NCBI GenBank assembly: GCA_030141605.1
Contig: JAQGDQ010000019.1
Coordinates: forward strand, 124,001 to 188,000
Direction of reading: 5' to 3'
From: Tubiluchus corallicola
Lineage: Eukaryota > Priapulida > Priapulimorpha > Priapulimorphida > Tubiluchidae
Length of the DNA: 64,000 nt
Position numbers and translations under genes: made by a program. The notes under the pieces are model-generated. The model was not told the origin of the DNA and ran no database searches. It saw only the letters and a list, made by a program, of their open reading frames with translations. This document shows, one piece after another, positions 12,056-24,500 of this stretch. The number at the start of each line of letters is the position of its first letter. The stretch's first letter is position 1.

Positions 12056-14576
12056 CGAGAGAAAGCACGCCTACACTTCTTCAAAAATTAACTTTCGAAG
12101 TGCTATACACGAGTGGTTCTAACATGTACAACACCAGAACAAGTGTGTCATAAGGCTCTTTATATACTACTAATCTAGTTTAGCCATTATTTGAACTGTG
12201 CCTAATGGGCTTCTCAGATAAAATGAAAATGTCCAATGGGCTACATTCATGTTCCAGCTCTTCCACATAGTTAAGTTCACTTACCTTCATCAGTCTGCTA
12301 CATTAGGACGTAATTAACACAGCAAAAACATCTCCCAATTAAATGCGAGAAATTGAACGTAATAACGAACATTTTGGTTGGGTAGCCGCTGGAAAGCTAA
12401 GTGTTTACTTCGAACGTTAAGATTAAGTTGTCATAGAATATTTCTTGTACATTAATATGTTTTGACACCATTGTCGAGACTGTTTTAATTTTGCAGGACA
12501 TGGAAATACAAGACATTCCACATTCCACTTGGGGATTTAAAGGAAATCAAAATGTTTTACATTTAGGAACTATGACTTTTTTGACGTTTATAGATATTTG
12601 AGAAGCAGAGAAATCGACTGTAAATTGAAGAATGACAATCAATACCCCATCACTCTATTCTAATAACAACAATGAAATTCAACCTATACGAAATCCAATT
12701 GAGCGATTGCAAATTTTCCCTAAAGCTTTTATTGAGTCTATTTCATATTCATTGGCATTTTTCGTGTTAGGAATTTGATTATTAAGAAGACAAAAATTTG
12801 TAAAATTATTGTTTATCAGTAATCTAAAATTGTCTGCAGTTGCTGAAATTTATTAGCTAGCTCTTCTTGTGGCATAAAAACATATAGGTTTTTGATAGCC
12901 GAATTCATAATTGAAGAACTGCATCCATTCCAGCAATCGATTTTCTTCGGCATATAATCAAAAGTAAAATCAGTATGCAAATCAATAAAATCTGTGAGTG
13001 TTCTAGTAAAAAACTAAAAACTTGATTAAACATTTAAAGCAAAGCATTTCGTTAAGAGAAACAACAACAATTTAAAGCCAGAAATGTGCATGTAACCATG
13101 GCTCAAAATGATCAGCGGTCTAAAAATTGAAAGGGGAAATATTGTTAGGATAATGTGCAATAAAAAATTATTAAATAAAAATCCTAATTTCGTTATCTCT
13201 TCACTGTTACACGTTCTTAGCCAACCATACAGAGATGGCAAGAATAAACTCAGTTATGACGTCAGACAGTCTCCTAAAGTCACGTGTTAGCTTAGCGACA
13301 CACTGAAATTTGAAATTGTGAATTTAAAATTTGCCCAAGTTGTTTCATTGTCAGTGCCACACAAACAGCGCTGTATTTCAACCTTTTTTAATAGACGTAA
13401 ACAAAACGAAATCTCCACCCAGCAATGACGCCAACGCCAGCTGCGCTCATGGGCCGTTAATGAATTTCTAGCCTAACATTTTCTTAATTATTATATTGTG
13501 ATAAGATATATTTTGAACTATAGATCAATATCAGGTAAAAATTTTCATGTTTTAATAGTTTGGAACTACACTGTATTGAATTTCCGTCCATTTTGTTATT
13601 TTTGGATTTTTTGTAATTGTCCCATTTTTTAAATTAAGAATGTGCTTATTCTTATGCACGACTTTTTTCTAAAGACTTTTTATCCTTAAGTAAAAATTTT
13701 TAACAACTGTTAGAATTTAACCACGTAGCTAGTTTTTGTTACTATAGTTCGGTCCGAGTTGAACCTACTTGTGCAATCGATGTATTGTAGCAGAAACACA
13801 AAAAGAATGAATATGTCACGTTCTCGCGTAAAACACAAAGTTTACTCTTTTCTGAGCTGAAATTCAGTTTACAAACTTCTGTGGCATTTATATACACCAT
13901 AAAATTCAGCTATGATTAATCACAGCTAATCGGCTTTTTTCTCCACAAGTCGCGCACTAGTGACACGAGCTGGCTTCAGAAACTACTAACGGAGCTTTAG
14001 TAATAGAGGCTGCATAAATACTGGCTTCACAAGCCAGTGAACACTGCAGGAAGTCGAGGCATCAGTGCGACTCTAACTTGATGAAAAGCAACTGAAAGAG
14101 GAATTAAGAATTTTTAGTTCTGTCATTTGTTGAATGAGCTCTATCATTGTAGCGCATGTTGACTGGGGACTTTTAAGCAATTTTCCATATATTATGGTGT
14201 TTATGACACGGTTAGGAACTTTTGCAATTTGCGATTTATAATACCTTATTTTAGAACCACCATAATAGGCACAAAAGAAGCAATAAGCTGGCATCAAATA
14301 AGCATTAAACATATAAGCACAGTCACAAACTGATTACAGAAACATTAAACCGTCACGTTAAAAGCCAGATGGCCTAATTAGGGCAATTTGCATCTACTGC
14401 TTCTTCATTTAAAAAGTTTTGTTTTTGATTAGTTTTTGAAAAAAACTAGTGAGCGGTTACTGTCATAGTCATGTAATGTTTCAATGCAATTAGGTAACTG
14501 TTACTCATTTTAGACAGAGCAGAAGATGGCATATAAACTTAAGCCTATACATATAGCTACACATTTATATATATGT

Positions 14577-14577
<1 letters not shown>
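12055..14577. other. No gene recognised
   Basis: AT-rich; a donor-like TTAC at about 12290 (minus strand) follows sequence closed in all frames, so it was not used. Confidence 0.6.
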
Positions 14578-14657
<80 letters not shown>

Positions 14658-14672
14658 TGCGTGCGTGTGTGT
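14578..14672. repeat. (GT)n followed by (GTGC)n microsatellite
   Basis: About 60 bases of GT run directly into six or so GTGC units and a short GT tail. Such alternating purine-pyrimidine DNA can adopt Z-form. Confidence 0.95.
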
Positions 14673-14842
14673 GTACCCAAGAATGCTAACATGTTTCGAG
14701 AATAAATCTCGATGTTTTTGTTCAGGCCTACATTTGACTGGAATGTTATTAATACACGTTGTTTTTGAAATTGCAATTGCTGATCTTGCGGCCTCTGTAA
14801 ATTTCGAAATGATGGCATATCTGTCTTTATTTTAATGCATAG

Positions 14843-14899
14843 TTCCAAGTTGCATGCTTTGTATTAACTTCGAAGGACACTGTTTCACAACATTCCGAG
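14843..14899 (+). CDS. Candidate 57-nt micro-exon
   Basis: A pyrimidine-rich tract followed by ATGCATAG (AG at 14841-14842) and a strong donor GAG|GTAAGT (from 14900) bracket exactly 57 bases. These read as 19 open codons (F-Q-V-A-C-F-V-L-T-S-K-D-T-V-S-Q-H-S-E), and one other frame is also open. The splice signals are better than average, but so short a segment can arise by chance, no product is recognisable, and no partner exon was seen on the plus strand. It may equally be a non-coding exon. Confidence 0.2.
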
Positions 14900-16740
14900 G
14901 TAAGTTGCCTATACTGTTTGCAATGAGTCCCCAGAGTTCAAGTTTTCATTTTACAAACAAAAACCAATGCAAAACAGATCTTAATGATTATTATTTTCAC
15001 AGAACTTGAATTAATACTTATTCATTAGGTAAATTAGCTAGCACAACTCTACACTGGAACTTCACAGTTATGCTGTAGAATTAATGCACTCTGTGTTGCT
15101 CGAGCTGAGCTGCAGTCCCATCATGGAACTGCACGCTATAAATTATCAAATGACATTTAATTTCATTTTCCAACCATTAAGAACACTCATGACAAAACGT
15201 AAAAGGTACACAAATTAGAGACAAAATCCATATATAGTATTATCGTTTTCAGTCTACCGTAATATAACAGATTATTCCACAGGTACGATATAAAGACTAA
15301 TGAGGCCGAAGGCGATGGTGGTGATAAGCTGTATCGATGAAGTTTTTATGTAACAATGAGCTGTCTTAAAGAAATCTACCTGTTTTACCATGACTGATAA
15401 TTTCCTAACAGGCACTGAGATTGCGTTCGCACCTGCCTATGTGCCTGCTGAAAGAATGAGGCCAATCCGTGCCAGCGAATTTATACTTGGTATACAATGC
15501 TGACATGTAATGGCTTCGTAAGTGCTGTCGTTACATGTATGTGCACAGATGCAGAATGTGTGCTGCTCACGAAATTTGCGTAGTAGATAATGAGGTGACA
15601 GTTTTTACTACTAACAGAAGTAAAAGGGAACGGCAAAAATGTTGAAATTATGCACTTATCTTGGACGGGGGAAAAGCCGGTATCCCGGTTACACCGGTAT
15701 CAGTATGGCTGCGCGAAAACGGAAAAAAGTTGAAGATGAATGGCGCGTATATGATACTACGTAAAGTGGTAATCCAGCGGACATTGTGGAGAGGATTGAA
15801 TCTTTTTGAGAGATGGAAATCACACGGAGATATATGGTGAATATGATGAATAACGTGATTCACGAATAACAACTGTGAAATTTTTGCTATACGCTATATT
15901 GCTTTTAACTTTCTTGGTGAGAATGTTCATCCACATAGAACACAATACATACCAGCGTCTATGCGGAGTTAATTTTAGCGGCCATCGTTTTCAGAGAACC
16001 AATAAGGTATTTTAAGAGGTGCCAAGCCTCAAACGTAATTGGCAAATGTCATTTAGTTGGCGATCACTTATTAGCATTAATCGATGACGATCAGTTAATT
16101 ATTGTTAGATTTGACTTCTTACAGATAAAATAAAAAAAACTTTTGAATATGTGTACAATTAGGGTTTTTACAATACAACTAAACATAAAGCATTTGTATT
16201 GTATTTGTATTAACAAAACACATTAATTTTGTCTTTTGTTGGCAAAACAGCTTTGTTACAAGTTATACGTTACACAAAACATTGTTTTTTATTAATAATC
16301 TTGATAATTTATCACTATACTGCCGTCCAGCGTCAATAGTATTTAAATTTTCTATTGTAAATAACTGATTCATTTTAGGTGTAAAACATAGTGACATGTT
16401 TAAATGAATCGGTATTATGTAACAAGTTATCACACAGTCATTTCCTTTATTTTAAGCAACTGCCTGATTAATTAAGCCAAAATGTTCTAAAAATATATTA
16501 AGCAAATATACTTTAGGTCTATAATTCTTTATTTTTAATAAATGAAATAAAGTCTATAAATAAAATAAACCTATATTCTTTATACACGCGACAGTAGGAA
16601 TTAAACAGAATCTTTTGTTACAGAAAAAGTCATAAACAAAAACTGAAAGAGCATACTTCCAATCGAGATTTTGATGGAACATTTTTGATGTGCTACGTCT
16701 AGTTACTCTAATATATAGTTATTTATTGTTGCGCTTGTGT
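14900..16740. other. No gene recognised
   Basis: It includes a GC-richer patch at 15639-15764 with a 41-codon frame (see findings) and otherwise AT-rich sequence with poly-T/A blocks. Confidence 0.6.
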
Positions 16741-16781
16741 TCTTCTTCTTCTCCTCTTCCTCTCCTTTTCTTCTTCTTCTT

Positions 16782-16812
<31 letters not shown>

Positions 16813-16831
16813 TCATCATCATCATTATTCT
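16741..16831. repeat. (TTC)n/(GAA)n microsatellite
   Basis: An imperfect TCT/CCT lead is followed by a pure TTC run (about 16768-16811) and a few ATC units. The homopurine strand is of triplex-forming type. Confidence 0.95.
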
Positions 16832-19599
16832 GCTAACGCTGTTTGTTAATTTTTATTTTTGAATCGGCGGATTGTAGATTTGCTAATATTCCTATTCTTA
16901 AATACATATACACTGAAATATTATCTGTAAACATACTGCATATACATATATGTAGGTACTTGGCATATTGGAAAAATGTGCAGAGCACTTGACGTAATAC
17001 TAGCGCCGATCATGCAGCTGAATCAGATGAAGCCACGTTTTGCCTTGAATTCGTAAAGATTACTATCGAACAAGAATGTGTGTAGAACAATAGTCGGTGG
17101 CACCACCTATGGAGTGCTGTTTGCACTAAACACCTTGCTGAGCTGATTAAAAAAGTTGAATTTCCAGACACATCTAAAAAGAAGCTAATCCGGTTTACCT
17201 CGATCATTAAAGGTAAAAAAAGTCAAACTTATAAGCTTAGCGAACTTAAAAATTAAAAGGTGAATAATGTTTTTTATTAACCGCTTGAAATGACAAAACT
17301 ATAATCGACAGTTTGAACTTTCGTCTACGTAAAAATAGATAACAACCACTTATATACATTTTACACAATAAAAAGCTTAACATATGTAACAAATGAAGTA
17401 TTAACAAGAGACATAACTTATACTATAATGGTTTACGCGTAAACATTGAATACTACATGTCACAGAGCGTTTCTAAAATCTAATTATCACAGATCATTAA
17501 TAATATTAATATTTGCTACAGTTCTTGTCCTATATTTATCATTTTAGGTTAACACCAGTATTTCGCATTTGTAATTTCCTTCCGCTTGGCAGAAAGATTT
17601 TATAAATGTAAGCCTATGAGAAGAGATATTCTAAGCCAGTTCTGAAAAGCACATTGAATAATGCTCCACAGAGGGGCTAAGACGAACAGATAAAGAAAAT
17701 AAACGAATGTATAATAATATTAACAGTGATTTCCAGAAACAGTATTTAAGTGCTCTGTCTCTGTTCAGTACACCGTTTAAGCTTGAAGCGTTGGACGTCT
17801 AACATTATAGCTGCTTTGAATTTTACTAACAGCGAAGGAATCAATATCGCAATGCTTTCGATCTGTAAAGTTATTTCTCGTGTTATTATTCTCAGTTAAC
17901 GCTGCTATTGCTTGATAGCAGTAATTTCCATACCAGAAAATTGCACAAAATTTGCAGTTTAAATTTCCAGAGTCTAAGCACGAATTAGGTTGATTTGCGT
18001 CACATGCGAAACGAAAAACCACATAAAATTCAGTGCCATGGATCGTAGACGAATAGTTTGAAAAATGGTAAACTCTTTTTGGAAAAGAACGTTACTGATT
18101 GATAAGCAAAATATTCAGAACCAATAATTACAGAGAAAGTATTGGAAGAAAGCTAGTACCTGTTTGGAAAAATAAACCGTCAGAGATCTCCAAAAAATAT
18201 CGTAACAATAAACAACGAAAAACTGGGACAAAGTTATCAAAAGGAGGCGGTTCATTGGATAGGACATGCCAGATTTCAAGAAAATTGTCTACAGAAAACA
18301 GATTTTGATGAATAAAAAACCTGTCGAAAGAGCCTCCTGCTGATCAAATTTTATTTATGCAAATAGTCAAAGCTCTTAAAGGCCTATACAACCCTAATAG
18401 TCATTGGGGTTTTTTAATACATTATTAAGATTAGGCAAAGAATGTACAGTTATTTTTCACTGAAAGAAGGGTATAAAATAAATAATTTGTGTTTTTGTTT
18501 CAAATTCCGAACGTGAAGGTTGCCGCTTTGGGGCGAGTGCGCACGAAGGACGTAAACCGTAACAAAAGTTTCTTTGATTATGCTTATGGTAAAGTTTGCA
18601 TGTACGCCTTCATAGCAGACAGAATTTTGTAATAATTATAAAGTCAGTTCAATTCTTCTTCTTCAAATTTAGCTCACTTCTTTGCATTATATGATTAATG
18701 TTCATATGCAAAGGTTTTCTTTCAGTTCAAGTATAATTTTTAAATTGATTAATACTACTCAGGCCTATATTCGGCGATCATAAATGAAGTACGCCTACGT
18801 ATCTGCATTACAATTAAGTCAATTTTAATAAAAATTAAACACATTGTTTGCGGTGTTGCAAAACTCGTTTTTATTTGGCAAGGTAAACTGTTTCGATTAT
18901 AAAAGCACAACTCGAGTTAATATGATTAACAGGCACTGTTAAAGTATAAGGCCAATCGCGAAGAGAGTAAACTAAATCACAGAATATATACTTTGGCGAA
19001 ATTGCAGATTGCTTTTTCGCTTGGGTTTGGTAACGACAGATCTGCATTGGGACAGCAGGAAAATAGCAAACAGCACTCAAAAATAAAAAAAAATACATGG
19101 TACCTAAAGTTCTGCCCAAGTTTAAACTTTCAACTGTAAGCTGTAGCGAGTCATACCACAATCCAAAAATTATAAAATTGTTATTTCATTCATGCTTCAT
19201 ACCTCCCGCCTACGATACGACGCTATTTTCATTTCAGCGCTGATCCTGCTCGATGAAAATACATAATTATTAATCAGTGGGATTTAAATCTGTGTCTCGA
19301 TACTAACTTATTGTACTATACATTAATGAAGTATGCCTACTGCATTACGGGAGAGGAAGTCGCTATTTACTGGGCTAATTATGAATAATTTTTAATGTAA
19401 TCTAATAATATAAGGTTTACTAACCCTTACACATCAGTTATGTAGTTTGAAAAGAAATTTAAAGTTTGATAAGTATATTAGAGAACTGATTACCAATTAT
19501 TCACCAAACAATTGCCCTGTACTAGAGGCATCCAACCCACACTGAATAATGGGTATATTATGTAAAGCGTTCACAGATGTGGATGAATTTCGAGTCACG
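16832..19599. other. No gene recognised
   Basis: Only short chance frames (60-96 codons) without recognisable motifs. Confidence 0.6.
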
Positions 19600-20010
19600 G
19601 TATTTTGCAAAAATGAGCCAGAAATTGAATTTCATTATTGCTAAAAAAAACTGGCGCTAAAGGCTGCATTTAGAATTACTTCAATCTAAAACAAGATGTG
19701 GCTGCTGGACAGATTGTTACTGACACACCCATCTGCAAACAGTGTCAGAAAAAAGTACAAAAATCCAGAGATTTATGCAGAACCTATTACGACTCCTCCT
19801 AGGCAACAAAGGGCGTCATCAGAGCAGCCAGCAGTTTGCAGTGTAAGTGCTTAGATCGTATAATTCCACTTGAAAGTGCGTGTAAAGAAGCCATAAAAAG
19901 CACAACGAGCGAACACATGTTTTTTATGCAAGGACGTAGTACCTGCGCGTATGGAGTTAGTAAGCCAGGATTTAAAGCGATGATAAAGGAATTTTGACCT
20001 CGGTGTAGAA
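19600..20010 (+). pseudogene. Probable hAT/ZBED-type transposase relic
   Basis: Two separated stretches resemble parts of hAT transposases in the right order. The frame through 19697-19797 reads QIVTDTPICKQCQKKVQ, like the C-x2-C half of a BED zinc finger; the later His pair is lost. About 80 codons on, 19951-20010 reads GVSKPGFKAMIKEF, then a stop where Asp is expected, then PR, matching the GF+xLixxLDPRY block that follows the BED finger in ZBED and hAT proteins. The stop and several frameshifts show decay. The catalytic core was not found; the ~300-bp repeat cluster begins just downstream. Confidence 0.4.
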
Positions 20011-20047
20011 TACTTATAGTCTAGGCCTAAATCCTGAAAATCCTAAA

Positions 20048-20374
20048 TCCTATAAAGTTCTACGGCGTTTTTTCTTAAAGTTGGCAACATAGCCAGTCTT
20101 ATTGATAAGAACATGCTGACTCCGAAAAAAGCTGTTGAAAACTCGAAACATTAGCGGAAAAACATTAAAAACACAAAAACAAAATGGTCGCCAAGTTTTT
20201 GCACAAACAAACGTAAATTAAAAGAAATTTCCAGAAAATTAACATTAAAAAGGCGTTATGACATTTTGCTCTAGGGTAGTTGGACCATTGAACTCATTTA
20301 TGTAATTTTCTTTTCAAAAATGACTACCCGTTTTTCAAAATAGCCGCCGCTAGAAAAAAATCATAAAAAGGTGC
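20048..20374 (+). repeat. Repeat cluster, direct copy 1 (about 327 bp)
   Basis: It begins TATAAAGTTC and contains GGCAACATAGCCAGTCTTAT, AAAATGGTCGCC and TAGTTGGACC. The same ordered landmarks recur 327 bases later. No open frame is conserved between copies. Confidence 0.85.
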
Positions 20375-20672
20375 TTCTATAAAGTTCCAGGGATATTTTT
20401 TCTAAAAGTGGGTGACATGGCCAGTCTTATTAATGTGACCATGTTGAATACGAAAAAAACTGTTGCCGGCTTGAGAAATTAACGGAAAATGGTGAAAACG
20501 CGAAAACGCAAAGTTTTTGACCGCGCGCAATGTAAATGAAAACAAGTTCCCAGAAAATTAATATTACGAAGCGATGATGACATCTATTCCAGGGCCTTGG
20601 CAATCCATTTCTGTTACTTTTGTTACAAAAATGGTCGCCACACAAAAAAATTATGCTGATCAATTATATTAC
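20375..20672 (+). repeat. Repeat cluster, direct copy 2
   Basis: It shares with copy 1 the landmarks TATAAAGTTC (20378), GGCCAGTCTTATTAATG, CAGAAAATTAATATTA, ATGACATCTATTCCAGGG and AAAATGGTCGCC near 20630. Divergence is substantial but the colinearity is clear. Confidence 0.85.
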
Positions 20673-20890
20673 CTGGTTATCTAAAGATTTATTATAAAAT
20701 AAAAAGCAAGTCATTTTTATTAGTTCGACCTTGTTGAATCTAAATACTGCTAGACTAATAGCAAAATCGTGAAAAATTGTCTTGTCTAAAAGTTATGAAA
20801 TTTTGTGCAATGCGAGAACGCGTCAAAGTGATTAATTTTTGATCAAAAATCCTTCAATATGGGAGCCGCTTTCATGATGACCAATAGCTC
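20673..20890 (+). repeat. Repeat cluster, degenerate direct copy 3
   Basis: Colinear but poorer matches follow copy 2: TATCTAAAGATTT, TTATTAGTTCGACCTTGTTGAAT, AAAATCGTGAAAA, and a GGGAGCCGC segment where copies 1 and 2 have ATGGTCGCC. It is probably an older or truncated unit. Confidence 0.5.
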
Positions 20891-21341
20891 ACTAGCATAT
20901 AAAGGTTATATCTTAACTATCAGAATAGATAAGATGCTGATTTCGGTAGTTTTAGATCGGTTTTAGATAGAGTGGTGGTGATGAGATAGGTTTTAAGGGT
21001 CAAACAAGATGTAGCTAACGCTTAAAAACACTTATGTGCTCTAGTAGCTAAGATAGCTAAAAAACTAGCAACAGCCTTCCATCCTGTAGGCCATTCTGAA
21101 AGAGCAGCAATACTGGATGATTTTCGTTTGGCCTCGTATCCAAAATTAGTCATGTTGGTGGATTTTAGCTTAGTGTAAAGTAATGTAACTTTTAGATGAA
21201 GTGAGCAAGTTTTTACTTATTAGGCTGTTTGATTCGCTTTGCATTATTTTGGGGCTAGTAACAGCTTTCTGGATTCAAGAAAATCCAGTTGATTGTTTTT
21301 TTCTTTACATAATGAATGTTATGATTGAACGGTTAATGAAA
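20891..21341. other. Spacer between direct and inverted repeat copies
   Basis: It contains several short GCTA/TAGC-rich stretches (for example 21010-21075) but no open frame or family I recognise. Confidence 0.5.
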
Positions 21342-21575
21342 CTGCATGATCGGCGCTATTTCGTTATCGCGTGCCCGCCATTTTGAAAACGGTAGTCATT
21401 TTTGAAATGAAAATGACAGAAATGTGTTCCTCGGGTCCAACTACCCTGGAATAGATGTCATATTGGCTTCCTAATGTCAATTTTCTAAAAATTTCTGTTA
21501 ATTTACGTTGTTTGTGAAAAAACGTGGCGGCCATTTTTTTGTTTTTATATTTTTAGCCTCTTTCTGCTAGCCTCA
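21342..21575 (-). repeat. Repeat cluster, inverted copy
   Basis: The reverse complement carries AAAAATGGCCGCCACG, ACAAACAACGTAAATTAACA, GAAATTTTTAGAAAATTGAC, TATGACATCTATTCCAGGG, TAGTTGGACC and AAAATGACTACCGTTTTC in the same order as copies 1 and 2. Together the copies make a large imperfect foldback with about 450 bases between copy 3 and this copy. Confidence 0.85.
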
Positions 21576-24500
21576 AACTAGCCTAATGACTAACGTAGCT
21601 CAGGCTAGAAACAATCACCTTAGAAGAGCGACGGAACGTTATAATACTATACCCCGGCTGTATTCGCTGTATAACTCATGTGTAAAGAAATATGTTTTTG
21701 TTAGTTGCACAGATTGTGTCATTCGTCTCGCGCAACGAAAAAATAGTAGTTGTTCAAATTTGCCACAGCGAGAGGCGATAAAAAATAAATGAAACAAGTA
21801 AAATAATTTTTAATATTTTTATTCGCCGTAACATTTTACGTCGTAGAAACGTGTATTTTTACTAAAAATATATTTATATTTTGAACTTCAACACTACTAG
21901 AAAGAGACAAGCACATAGGTGAGGTAGAATAAGACCAGAGATTTCTGGTGAACGAAAGTGGCCAGAGGAATGTCTACAGACTCTACAGACGGTGTTACCG
22001 ACGCATGAAACTACCGAATGTTGTGGCTTCTTAAAATGCGACGCGGAATAACTTACTAATTGATTTCTATGGAAGTAATCCGCTGGCATTTTCTGTCTTT
22101 GAAGCTAGGTAGAATTGATTGGAAATGATTATGATCTGTGAATTTCTTTTGTGTTTCTTGAAAATGTTCGGCGTGGTTTCAGCTCTCTTTAAAAGACTTG
22201 AAGTAAATTAGTAATTGCAAGGACGATTAACTGCATCCGCGAGGACCGCGATATAGTGCTACCGATTACGCAATGATGGTTTACGGTGTTTGGCAAAGCT
22301 TACAGTTGCCAAATTCTTTCCACGGTATTGTCCGTCGTTTTTATGTTTTTAAAAATTTAGTTAATTAAAATACAATTTTGCGCGTGTCGTTAAATTTGCG
22401 CCGCTGCTACATTGTCGGTTGACTTCCGAAGTTAAAAGTCAATACAAAAACGAAACTGTATGGCATATATCTTGTTTCAGGGTGGATAAGGCGGTGGTGA
22501 TGGACTTTCGTCTTTCCGCGCGACTTGCGGCTTTTACTTTCATATTCTTGGTTTTTATCAAGCTAATCGAATGCTGATCCACGTTTAATTCAGTTGATTG
22601 GGGGAGGGAGAACTGCTCAAAACCTTTGTTTCCTTCGTACCATCTAGTTGGCAAAATAAGGTAAAACAAAATGGTATAACATGGCATAACAAAAATTAAT
22701 CAACTTAAATAACCAAATGGCAGCAGACATATCATTCCACAATCTTACACGTCCCCTTAATCATTTTCTGCAGTTTCAGTTTACAAGCACGATGCCGTTA
22801 ATCTAATGCAGCACAAACGGTGCAAAACGAAACAGATCTATGACTTTGCTCAAACATTTTTTCATTGTAATTATCAAGCTGGAGAGTTTCGCTGCTAATC
22901 TTAAAACACAACGCGCATTTACAAACGTCTTATCTATTCACTTTGGAACAACAAGTATTTCCAATTCCTAATGTCCATAGACTTAAGCAGCATACAACAG
23001 TTACTAATTAGATACGTAATTATAATTATTATACTCATCAGCGGTTCTTCTTCAAGGATTTCCTCCTCCACGCTAATTACTCGCAGGAGAATTGTCACTT
23101 TGATTACGCTCTGAATGTTGGAGTGAGACGCTTCCCCTACAATTTACGTTCTTTCAACTAAGCAACGTATGTATGTAATCATGATAATCTTTGCAAGACT
23201 TGTACTACATTACCGTAATCAAATGCAATGCTTATTGCATACATGAGTGAAGCACGAACAAACGAGTAAATTCCACCAGTAGGAGAATTTCAGTCGTAGC
23301 ATGGAGCTTGGGAACTACTGCCTATCATTAATGGAATCACCACCTTTTGTTTGCACGTTTAAATACATAGCTGGAAAAATATTTAGTTACGGCGACAGAA
23401 GCAGGGTTATTTGACATTAAAAAAAGAATTTTTTTTGAAAAACAGGGCAACAGGAAGGAAATTTAAGGGATTGAAGGGAATAACAACCTCGTAAAAAGAA
23501 CATCTACGATGGAAATAGAAAATGGGAAACCACGTTCAAGGTAATAATTTTATAGTCACAGATAGAGTCACAGTAGTTCGTTGTATTAGCGGTTTAAAAA
23601 CACGTTGGAAAAATATGATTGAGGCTATGTAATTATTTAGTCGTGTCAAGCAAACGTGACTTCATAGAAAAATACTTCGATTTGTTATTTTGCATTTCTG
23701 CGTATATTGTATTATGAACACGTTATCAAGCAAGACATGCTATATGAAATATTAAGCTAATTATTTATTTGCATGACATGATTCGACGTAGCTAATAATT
23801 TTTAAACCTATTTTTAGAACGGTACTTTTTAAGCCATGCGTCACCAAGCGCCTTGAGGAAAATGTTTGCTCTTCTTGACTACTCACACCTCTTTATAAAA
23901 ACAAACTGCCTGTCAGTTTTAAGAAGAAAATACAAAAACGGAAAACCATTGGAATAAAACTGTGCGTGTATTCCCCCGCAAAATTAGCTTCCTATATTTT
24001 TTGAAATTAGAAATTAACGGAATGCCAGCTAATCACAAAGACGTGAACAAACGCATTCTGAGCAGTTTTATCTGTCATACTGCCATGGTTTTTTCCTCGT
24101 CACTGTGTATTTGCAAATCCGAACGTGGTTAAGATATCTCTGCCAGTTCAATGCTTCACCTTTGATGATTATCTTTGAAATGGAATAGATTATTGTCCCG
24201 CAACAGCCGAGCTTACAGTGCGCCAAACTGCGCAAATAGACACGAAATAAAACATTTCGCGAGAAAACACCAAACTATAAACAAATGCAAAGCCAAGAGA
24301 CTAATTTTACTCAAGATTAACAAACACCATAAGAAGATGCCATTGCTTCAACTGTGAAGAGTTTAGTTATCAAATATTGAAAAAAAATCTGCATTTTTTC
24401 TAGACATTTAAAAATATGTTCACCTAAAGTTCAATTTTTCAACAAATGGTTCCACGAAAGTACATCATAAAGAAACGTTTTCTGTGATTTTCATTCTGTA

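Noticed and set aside
12270-12300. GTAAGT donor on the minus strand
   Set aside because: The sequence upstream is closed in all three frames within about 40 bases and no acceptor was seen.
14510-14848. Thr-His and Cys-Val repeat frames
   Set aside because: Translations of the (GT)n/(GTGC)n microsatellite.
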